A stretch of 17,578 nt of DNA from Deltaproteobacteria bacterium (GTDB lineage: Bacteria; Desulfobacterota; Desulfobacteria; Desulfobacterales; UBA11574). Shown one piece after another: positions 5,848 through 12,617 of the stretch. Made by a program: the position numbers and the translations under genes. Numbering within the stretch: position 1 is the stretch's first letter; each line of letters starts with the position of its first letter. The notes under the pieces are model-generated. The model was not told the DNA's origin and made no database searches. It was given only the letters and a program-made list of their open reading frames with translations. The stretch covers positions 1 to 17,578 of the forward strand of contig JAFCZV010000042.1 in assembly GCA_019314155.1 (NCBI GenBank), given 5' to 3'.

Positions 5848-7877
5848 AAAAAAAGAGCCACATAAAAAATATACGGAATATCGGCATTGTCGCCCATATT
5901 GATGCCGGCAAGACCACCGTAACAGAGCGAATACTTTACTATACGGGACGCTCCCACAAAATCGGCGAAGTTCATGACGGTGAAGCGGTTATGGACTGGA
6001 TGCCCGATGAACAGGAACGGGGTATTACAATTACCTCTGCCGTTACAACCTGTCGCTGGAAGGGGTGCACGGTCCAAATAATTGATACACCGGGGCATGT
6101 CGATTTTACCATCGAGGTTGAACGTTCGCTGAGAGTACTCGACGGTGCCATTGGCGTCTTCTGCGCAGTTGGCGGTGTAGAACCCCAGTCGGAAACGGTA
6201 TGGCGACAGGCTGACAAATATCGGGTTCCAAAGATTGCCTTTATCAATAAGCTCGACCGGGTGGGTGCCGATTTCTTCGGCACGATCGAAATGATGAAAG
6301 AAAGACTGCATGCAAATCCGCTTATTTTACAACTTCCGGTCGGCGCGGAAAATGACTTTACAGGCGTCATTGATCTCATCAATATGAAACAGATTGTCTG
6401 GGAAGACGAGACCTTGGGAGCTACGTATACCGCGGAAGAAATTCCTCCGAACCTGCTCGATTCCGCGACGGAATATCACGAAAAACTTATTGAAGCCATC
6501 GCTGAAGTCGATGATGACATCATGGAAGATTATTTATCAGAAACACCGATTGCCCCGGAAAATCTGATTGCTGCCATACGAAGGGCAACCATAGATTTGA
6601 AGCTAATTCCGGTTCTTTGCGGCAGTGCGCTGAAAAACAAGGGAATACAACCGCTCCTTGACGCCATTGTGCTGTTTCTTCCAAGTCCTGTTGATATCCC
6701 CCCCATTAAAGGTGTACACCCTGAAACCGGAGAACCGATTATATGTAAAGCGAAAGACACGGAACCGCTTGCGGCGCTCATTTTCAAAGTCGCCATGGTA
6801 GAAGGCCGAAAACTTTCCTATGTAAGAATTTACAGCGGGACAATGAACACCAAAGCCGATACTTACAACCCTTCTCGAAAAATAAATGAAAAACTTTCCC
6901 GAATATTGGAAATGCATGCCAACAAAAGGGGGCGGATCGATGCTGCCGGTGCCGGAAGTATTGTCGGGGTTGTGGGATTGAAGCAATCTACTACCGGTGA
7001 AACACTCTGCTCTATGGATCATCCTGTGTTGCTGGAAGAAATGGAGTTCTTCGAGCCGGTCATTTCAGTGGCTGTGGAGCCTAAAACCCACGCTGATCAA
7101 GAAAAATTCGATCAAGTCCTGGAAAAATTTATGGCTGAAGACCCGACCCTCAAGCTTAAAAAGGATGAAGATACCGGACAGTCAATTTTGTCCGGCATGG
7201 GAGAACTTCATCTTGAAGTTATCATCAGTCGCATGCACCGTGAATTTAAAACCAATGTAAACGTGGGAAAACCTCAGGTTGTGTACAGGGAAACCATTGA
7301 AAAAGAGGGGCGGGCATCTGCTGTATTTGACAAGGAGGTTGCGGGACAACGACACTTTGCCGAAGTAACCTTGAAACTGTTACCACTGGACCGAGGTGTT
7401 GAAAAAAGGTTCAGGTCTGAAGTCGATAATGAAACCATACCGGATATTTTTATTCCCGCTATCAAAGAAGGGGTGATGGAATCTTTGGAAAGCGGTGCGC
7501 TGATGGGCTATCCGGTTGTGGATGTTGAAGCGGTTCTCATCGGCGGAGTGTATAAAGATTCCCTGAGCACGGAATTGGCATATAAAGTCAGTGCATCCAT
7601 GGCGTGCAAAACAGCGCTTGAAAATGGTGAACAATTTCTCCTTGATCCGATTATGAATGTGGAAATTTTTATTTCAGAAGCCGTCATAGGCGATGTTATC
7701 GGGGACCTTAATTCCCGCGGTGGGAAAATTGAATCCATTGAACACAAAATGGGGACAAATATTATCAAAGCCATCGTTCCGCTGTCACGCATGTTCGGGT
7801 ACTCAACATCATTACGGTCGGCAACCCAGGGCAGAGGAACATTTACAATGCAGTTCTCTCATTTTGACCGGTCTTGA
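5844..7877 (+). CDS. fusA: Elongation factor G (probably a second paralogue)
   Basis: A translational GTPase that moves tRNA-mRNA through the ribosome or helps recycle it. All G motifs are present: AHIDAGKTT (residues 17-25), RGITIT (59-64), DTPGH (81-85, with His85), NKLD (135-138) and CGSALKNKG. Domains II-V follow to the end, and GMGELHLEV marks domain III/IV. At 677 residues it is slightly shorter than the usual 690-700. It is not in a str operon (no rpsL, rpsG or tuf nearby) but coupled to a GerMN gene, which suggests an additional EF-G such as the EF-G2 types common in Desulfobacterota, not necessarily the main translocase. The final conserved block (SRMFGYSTSLRSATQGRG) is intact, so it should be functional. 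Confidence 0.95.
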   Translation: MKKKSHIKNIRNIGIVAHIDAGKTTVTERILYYTGRSHKIGEVHDGEAVMDWMPDEQERGITITSAVTTCRWKGCTVQIIDTPGHVDFTIEVERSLRVLDGAIGVFCAVGGVEPQSETVWRQADKYRVPKIAFINKLDRVGADFFGTIEMMKERLHANPLILQLPVGAENDFTGVIDLINMKQIVWEDETLGATYTAEEIPPNLLDSATEYHEKLIEAIAEVDDDIMEDYLSETPIAPENLIAAIRRATIDLKLIPVLCGSALKNKGIQPLLDAIVLFLPSPVDIPPIKGVHPETGEPIICKAKDTEPLAALIFKVAMVEGRKLSYVRIYSGTMNTKADTYNPSRKINEKLSRILEMHANKRGRIDAAGAGSIVGVVGLKQSTTGETLCSMDHPVLLEEMEFFEPVISVAVEPKTHADQEKFDQVLEKFMAEDPTLKLKKDEDTGQSILSGMGELHLEVIISRMHREFKTNVNVGKPQVVYRETIEKEGRASAVFDKEVAGQRHFAEVTLKLLPLDRGVEKRFRSEVDNETIPDIFIPAIKEGVMESLESGALMGYPVVDVEAVLIGGVYKDSLSTELAYKVSASMACKTALENGEQFLLDPIMNVEIFISEAVIGDVIGDLNSRGGKIESIEHKMGTNIIKAIVPLSRMFGYSTSLRSATQGRGTFTMQFSHFDRS

Positions 7878-7895
7878 CGGTAACCGGTTTCAAAA
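7862..7895. terminator. Possible bidirectional terminator between convergent genes
   Basis: TTTTGACCGG (7862-7871) pairs with CCGGTTTCAAAA (7884-7895), giving a 10-bp stem with a two-base bulge. It spans the EF-G stop and most of the 22-base gap to the convergent protease gene. The T/A-rich base of the stem could serve both directions. Confidence 0.35.
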
Positions 7896-7899
7896 CCTC

Positions 7900-9315
7900 C
7901 TATTTATTAGCTTTCGCTTTTTCTATCTGCTTCCCTTTGATGTCTTTCAACATGTTTTCAATAACGGCCCTTTTATTTGGATCATCCATATGCTCCAACG
8001 CCTTTTTCAGATGAAAAGCCGCATTTTTAACATCCCCTTTTTTTTCGTAATAAATCCCCAAATTATAATGGGCATCATCTAATTTTCCAAGCTTCCCGTA
8101 GGTTTCACTCAGGAAATAAAAAGCACGTGGATAATTGTATTTTTTTGCGATCAGCGCTTCAAACGTCACGGCCGCATCCATAAGATGTCCGAGCTCTATC
8201 TGGGTCCGTCCAAGATAAAAGAGAATTTCCGGATCATTGGAAATAATGCCGGCGGCGCCTTCTAAAATGCGGAATGCTTGCTCATACTGTCCGTCGTTGA
8301 AATAGATCAGGCCAAGATCTTTCAAGATATAAGGATCGAATGCTCTTTTACCCAATGCTGCTTTAAGTTGCTCAACAGCAGCTTTGTAATCGCCTTTCCT
8401 TTCCAAAACCAGGCCGTATCCGTAATGTGCCAAAGGATTGCCAGGATTCTTTTTTACCGCCGCTTTAAATTGTGTTAGTGCTGTGCTTTTATCCCCGTAA
8501 ACGGCAACAAGCCGTGTGTGGGCCCTTTCAAAATTATAAGGATCCATCGGCGCTGCTGTTTTTTTATGTTTCTCGAGCCAGGTGTCAATATAGGCCATTC
8601 GTTCTTCTGCACCGGGATGTGTCTGTAAATATGTTGGAATCTGGTTTGAATCGAACCACCGTTTACTCCGGATTTTTTTTAGTACATCCAGCAGTCCCTT
8701 GCCGTTATATCCCGCTTTTCTTTCTATGTGGAGGCCGATCTGGTCCGCCTGTCTTTCGTCTTCACGGCTGTATGCCAGAGTCATGGATTGACCGGCAGCC
8801 ACAGATCCCAAGGTTATTGCATTGGCTACGGCTGCTCCCCCGGCAACGCCAAGGAGCACGCCGGCCGCCATCCCGGCAAGTGTGGCCATGTTTATTGTTC
8901 GTGCTCTTTCTATTTTCTGGGAAATATGACGGCACACCACATGCGCTATTTCATGGGACAGTATACCTGCCAGTTCTTCTTCACTATCCATGGCTTCAAA
9001 GAGTCCGCTGTTTATAAAAATATGGCCTGCCGGGATTGCAAATGCGTTATAAACATCTTCTTTTATGACATAAAAATGATAGGAAAACGGCTGGGGAGGA
9101 AGTGCCGAGATTATTTTGTTCCCGACTTCATTGACATAGTTGACGATCAGAGGATCATCGATAATCTCGTAGTGAGTTAAAACGACTTTTATGAATTCCC
9201 GTGAAAGCTCCTCTTCTTCCTGTAGGGTAATGCCGAAAGCGCTTTGAGGCGAAAGGGTGCTCCCCATAACAATGAGCGCAATACATAGCAAAGTCAATTT
9301 TTCGAAAAATTTCAT
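7900..9315 (-). CDS. Periplasmic M48 zinc metalloprotease with TPR repeats (BepA-like)
   Basis: 471 residues. The signal peptide is 1-28, with probable cleavage after AFG. The M48 catalytic domain has HEIAH (His121, Glu122, His125), a third zinc ligand in SREDERQAD (probably Glu187) and a THP at 232-234 whose His233 matches the regulatory His-switch of BepA. The C-terminal part, about residues 260-465, is a string of tetratricopeptide repeats (LAHYGYGLVLERKGDYKAA, ILFYLGRTQIELG and others) that in BepA bind outer-membrane assembly partners. The expected role is quality control of outer-membrane proteins such as LptD and BamA in the periplasm. A GAGG ribosome site lies 7 bases before the ATG. 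A TTGAATATTCAA palindrome (9404-9415) lies in the divergent gap to parA. Confidence 0.93.
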   Translation of the reverse strand: MKFFEKLTLLCIALIVMGSTLSPQSAFGITLQEEEELSREFIKVVLTHYEIIDDPLIVNYVNEVGNKIISALPPQPFSYHFYVIKEDVYNAFAIPAGHIFINSGLFEAMDSEEELAGILSHEIAHVVCRHISQKIERARTINMATLAGMAAGVLLGVAGGAAVANAITLGSVAAGQSMTLAYSREDERQADQIGLHIERKAGYNGKGLLDVLKKIRSKRWFDSNQIPTYLQTHPGAEERMAYIDTWLEKHKKTAAPMDPYNFERAHTRLVAVYGDKSTALTQFKAAVKKNPGNPLAHYGYGLVLERKGDYKAAVEQLKAALGKRAFDPYILKDLGLIYFNDGQYEQAFRILEGAAGIISNDPEILFYLGRTQIELGHLMDAAVTFEALIAKKYNYPRAFYFLSETYGKLGKLDDAHYNLGIYYEKKGDVKNAAFHLKKALEHMDDPNKRAVIENMLKDIKGKQIEKAKANK

Positions 9316-9485
9316 AGTTGCCTCGACAGAAGAGACCGATATCCATCGATTCCTGGATTAAGCCAAAAACAAACCCGGAGGTTTTATTTTTTATCCGCTA
9401 TTATTGAATATTCAAGGGTCAATAGTCAATTCATATCTGTATATGCCTTTTCAAACATCATGTTTTATGATAGAGTTTCGTTAAT

Positions 9486-10301
9486 ATGACAGATATCATT
9501 TGCATAGCCAATCAGAAAGGCGGCGTGGGCAAAACGACCACAGCCATAAATTTGTCCGCCGCCCTTGCTGTTTCCGAAAAAAAAACGCTCCTTGTGGATT
9601 GCGATCCTCAGGGAAATGCAACCACCGGACTCGGCATCGATAAAAATCGTATTGATAAATCATTATACCACGGAATGATTGGAGAAGTCGATGCGAACAA
9701 TCTCATTTTGGACAGCGACATCGATACGATGAAAATCATTCCTTCACGCGTGGAACTCATCGGTTTTGAAGTTGAAATGATGTCAAACCCGAAGCGTGAA
9801 ATGGTGTTAAAAGACCTTTTATCCCAGGTTAAACATCTATTTGACTACATTATCATCGACTGCCCGCCTTCTTTGAGTCTTCTGACCATAAATGCACTTA
9901 CTGCGGCCGACTCCATATTGATTCCCCTTCAGTGTGAATTTTATGCATTGGAAGGCCTGGGGCAGCTTTTACAAACCATAAAACGTATCAAGCATAATTT
10001 GAATCCAAAACTTAAAATCGCGGGGATTCTTCTGACCATGTTTGATAAACGAACAAACTTATCCCACCAGGTGGCTGAAGATGCTGAAAAATACTTCAAG
10101 TACCTGGTATTCAAGACCATGATTCCCAGAAATGTCCGCTTAGGCGAAGCGCCGAGCTTCGGAAAACCTATTTTATTGTATGATGCAGCTTCTCCAGGCG
10201 CGCAAAGTTACTTCAGTCTGGCCAAGGAGATACTGCGCAATTTTGGGAGCTTACCAAATCCAATCCAACGTCCTATGGAACACTCAAAACTGGATAACTA
10301 A
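9486..10301 (+). CDS. parA: Chromosome-partitioning ATPase ParA (Soj)
   Basis: 271 residues, the size of chromosomal ParA without an N-terminal DNA-binding extension. The deviant Walker A box KGGVGKTT (residues 11-18) carries the signature lysine, DCDPQGN (38-44) is the A' motif, and IIIDCPPSLSLL (from about 122) with Asp125 is Walker B. It binds DNA non-specifically as an ATP dimer and is stimulated by ParB-parS complexes to segregate origins. It is first in the parA-parB-NYN operon, with 15 bases to parB. Ribosome site: a GAG about 10 bases upstream in a T-rich leader, weak. I found no full parS site in the window. Confidence 0.96.
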   Translation: MTDIICIANQKGGVGKTTTAINLSAALAVSEKKTLLVDCDPQGNATTGLGIDKNRIDKSLYHGMIGEVDANNLILDSDIDTMKIIPSRVELIGFEVEMMSNPKREMVLKDLLSQVKHLFDYIIIDCPPSLSLLTINALTAADSILIPLQCEFYALEGLGQLLQTIKRIKHNLNPKLKIAGILLTMFDKRTNLSHQVAEDAEKYFKYLVFKTMIPRNVRLGEAPSFGKPILLYDAASPGAQSYFSLAKEILRNFGSLPNPIQRPMEHSKLDN

Positions 10302-10316
10302 CTTAAATGAATTAAA

Positions 10317-11210
10317 ATGAAAAAAATGAAAAAGTCGAGATTGGCTTCAAAAAAACCCAAAAAAGTAGCTCTGGGAAGAGGTCTTGATGCCTTGTTACCC
10401 GATATCGAACCCATGGAAGGCATTTCAGAAGGATATTTTGAATGTGATGTCGAGCGGATCCATCCAAATCGTTACCAGCCCCGCCTGCGGTTTCCAAACG
10501 ATGAACTTGAGGAAATGTCCCGCTCTATTAAACAGCAAGGAATCATACAACCCCTTCTGGTGAGAAGGGACGATCATGGATACGAACTCGTAACCGGCGA
10601 AAGACGCTTGCGTGCAGCAAAAAAGGCCGGTCTGAAACAGGTGCCGGTTTTTGTCAAAACCATTGCCGATGCAGATCTTCTGGAACTGTCCATTGTGGAA
10701 AATGTTCAACGAGAAGATTTAACTCCCATAGAAGAAGCAGAAGCGTATCACCGTCTGATCACCGAATTCGGGCTCACCCAGGATCAGGCTGCTGTCCGTG
10801 TCGGTAAAAGCAGGTCTGCTGTTGCCAACTTATTAAGGCTTCGTCAGCTACCCGAACAGATAAAAGCCGGCATAATGAATGGTACCTTGAGCATGGGGCA
10901 CGCACGCGCATTGCTGGGTGCTGCTAACTCTGCCCAGCAAAACGCCGTATGGCGGGTCGTTGTTTCCAAAAAGCTATCGGTGAGGGAAACTGAAAGTCTG
11001 GTTAAACGTTTGAAAGCAGGACAGAAAAAACCGAAACAGTCCTCATCCGGTTCTGAACAAAGATACTTTTTGAGTTTGAGCGACGATCTTTCGCGTCACT
11101 TCGGAACCAAGGTTCAGATTAAACGACGGGGGCAAAAGGGTAAGGTTGAGATCGAATTTTACAGCAATGACGATCTCGACCGTCTGCTAAGACAATTGAA
11201 GCAGATATAA
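10317..11210 (+). CDS. parB: Chromosome-partitioning CTPase/DNA-binding protein ParB (Spo0J)
   Basis: 297 residues. A basic N-terminal tail carries the ParA-stimulating GRGLDALLP block (about residues 20-28). The CTP-binding ParB/Srx fold follows, with HPNRYQPR (49-56), GERRLRA (94-100) and ENVQRED (128-134). The helix-turn-helix for parS is at about 153-175 (LTQDQAAVRVGKSRSAVANLL), and a C-terminal dimerisation region ends at the stop. ParB loads at parS, slides as a CTP clamp and recruits SMC. The ATG at 10317 has a poor ribosome site, and a second ATG three codons later is possible. The stop overlaps the next start by one base (TAATG), the same junction style as queF and its neighbour. Confidence 0.96.
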   Translation: MKKMKKSRLASKKPKKVALGRGLDALLPDIEPMEGISEGYFECDVERIHPNRYQPRLRFPNDELEEMSRSIKQQGIIQPLLVRRDDHGYELVTGERRLRAAKKAGLKQVPVFVKTIADADLLELSIVENVQREDLTPIEEAEAYHRLITEFGLTQDQAAVRVGKSRSAVANLLRLRQLPEQIKAGIMNGTLSMGHARALLGAANSAQQNAVWRVVVSKKLSVRETESLVKRLKAGQKKPKQSSSGSEQRYFLSLSDDLSRHFGTKVQIKRRGQKGKVEIEFYSNDDLDRLLRQLKQI

Positions 11211-11731
11211 TGTCTATTCATATCATCATCGACGGCTATAATTTAATCCGACAATCCAAATCCCTCTGGGCCCTTGACCGACAAGATTTACAATTGGGTC
11301 GTGAAGCGCTCCTTGACATGCTTTCAGCATACAAAAAAATAAAACGCCACACGATTACAGTCGTTTTTGATGGAATCAATGCACCGCCTTTTTCCCAGCA
11401 CAAAGATCAAATAAAAGGGATCAAGGTGAAATTTTCCCGCAGTGGAGAATCCGCCGATGCCGTAATTAAACGGATGGCCACCAAGCTAAGGGACAAAGCC
11501 TTGGTTGTAAGCTCTGATCTGGATGTTATTCATTTTGCGGAGTCCAAAGGGTCGGCGACCATCGACTCTCCCGGATTTGAAGAAAAGATGGCCATGGCGG
11601 TTTATATGGATACAAAGGGGATCGAAAGCGAGGAAGCGGTGGGGTGGATTCCAACAACGAAAAAAAAAGGTCCCGGCAGACGGCTTTCAAAAAAACAACG
11701 GCGCAGCAGGGTCAAAATAAAAAAACTTTAA
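11210..11731 (+). CDS. NYN/PIN-like ribonuclease of the YacP (Rae1) family
   Basis: 173 residues. The PIN-like fold shows the acidic metal-binding set: Asp8 in IIIDGYNLI, Asp54 in VVFDGINA, Glu80 and Asp83 in SGESADAVI, and Asp103/Asp105 in VVSSDLDVI. The C-terminal 25 residues are highly basic (KKKGPGRRLSKKQRR), fitting RNA or ribosome contact. YacP/Rae1 in Bacillus cleaves mRNA on the ribosome; here the same chemistry is plausible but the target is unknown. Translation is coupled to parB by a TAATG overlap, so it is the third gene of the par operon. About 190 bases without a clear terminator follow. Confidence 0.88.
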   Translation: MSIHIIIDGYNLIRQSKSLWALDRQDLQLGREALLDMLSAYKKIKRHTITVVFDGINAPPFSQHKDQIKGIKVKFSRSGESADAVIKRMATKLRDKALVVSSDLDVIHFAESKGSATIDSPGFEEKMAMAVYMDTKGIESEEAVGWIPTTKKKGPGRRLSKKQRRSRVKIKKL

Positions 11732-11918
11732 AAATTTGACTTTAAAAAAAATATCACATTCAGATATTCTGATTCAATAACGACTCAAACCCGTACATAA
11801 ATCAGCGCAAAAAAACAGGGACAACCAGATTGTCGTTTCCATTGACGCGGCTGCCATTATCTGATAGTCACACAACGATTCCGAGCGGTTTTTTCATAAC
11901 GCTTTGAGATTTAACAAT

Positions 11919-12383
11919 ATGAATAAAGCAGAAAAAAAATCGGACTTGGTTCGGATATGCGTAATAGACGGTCAGGGCGGCGGTATCGGAAGCGCGGTCA
12001 TCAAAAAACTAAAAGACCTTTTCGGAGAAACCGTTGAAATTATCGCCCTGGGCACCAATGCAATCGCCACCGCTCAGATGCTGAAAGCCAGAGCCAACAG
12101 AGGTGCATCTGGAGAAAATGCAATTGTTCAGATGTCTAAAAAAGTGAATATTATCATCGGGCCGGTCAGCATTATCATGGCCCATTCCATGATGGGAGAA
12201 GTTACACCCAAAATAGCAGAAGCCGTGGCTGAGAGCCCCGCTAAAAAACTGCTTATACCGCTTACCCAGGAAAATGTGGAAATCGTAGGTTTACCCACAA
12301 CGCCACTTCCCCATCTTATTGAGGCGCTTATCGAGAAAAATTTAAAAGGGAAAATCCCATGTGTGAGGCAAACGCGTACTTGA
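11919..12383 (+). CDS. DUF3842 protein with a nucleotide-binding-like glycine loop
   Basis: 154 residues from the ATG at 11919; a TTG at 11904 would add five residues but has no support. The N-terminus carries RICVIDGQGGGIGSAV (about residues 12-27), a Rossmann-type glycine loop, then EIIALGTNAIATAQMLKA and GASGENAIV. The family is recognised as DUF3842, of unknown function and found in anaerobes. It overlaps the downstream CooT-like gene by 25 bases. I recall these two families as frequent neighbours, which suggests a joint role, possibly in metal or cofactor handling. A GAG about 10 bases upstream is the only ribosome site. Confidence 0.85.
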   Translation: MNKAEKKSDLVRICVIDGQGGGIGSAVIKKLKDLFGETVEIIALGTNAIATAQMLKARANRGASGENAIVQMSKKVNIIIGPVSIIMAHSMMGEVTPKIAEAVAESPAKKLLIPLTQENVEIVGLPTTPLPHLIEALIEKNLKGKIPCVRQTRT

Positions 12384-12544
12384 TTGAAAGAGATGAGAAA
12401 ATACTGGTTATGGAAGCCGTTGATACCGTGGAACCCGAGGAAAACGGCATCAGATTGACCAGTATATTTGGAGATCAGAAATTCTTAAAGGCACACATCC
12501 ATTCAGTGGCACTTGTGGACCACAATATTTTTCTGAAATCCTAA
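12359..12544 (+). CDS. CooT-family small protein (putative nickel-binding)
   Basis: 61 residues beginning MCEANAYLI, with Cys2 in the position of the nickel-ligating cysteine of CooT. It continues with ILVMEAVDTVEPEENGIRL, the conserved TSIFGDQK block and a C-terminal strand VALVDHNIFLKS. In Rhodospirillum CooT is linked to nickel supply for CO dehydrogenase, and many anaerobes carry stand-alone homologues. No CODH gene is in view. It starts inside the DUF3842 gene (25-base overlap, different frame), so the two are surely co-transcribed. It is too short to be certain from sequence alone, but the N-terminal MC and TxxFG patterns are characteristic. Confidence 0.8.
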   Translation: MCEANAYLIERDEKILVMEAVDTVEPEENGIRLTSIFGDQKFLKAHIHSVALVDHNIFLKS

Positions 12545-12617
12545 CATTACGACTCGATACAATAAGCTGCTTTTATGCATAAAATTCGATGCGTTGAGCC
12601 GAACCAGCATGTAATAG

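Noticed and set aside
5703..6311. A 202-codon minus-strand frame across the GerMN/EF-G junction
   Set aside because: Antisense to the conserved G domain of EF-G, with no ribosome site or family resemblance.
8472..9017. A 181-codon plus-strand frame inside the M48 protease gene
   Set aside because: Antisense shadow of a well-supported gene: Cys/Arg/Pro-rich with no motif.
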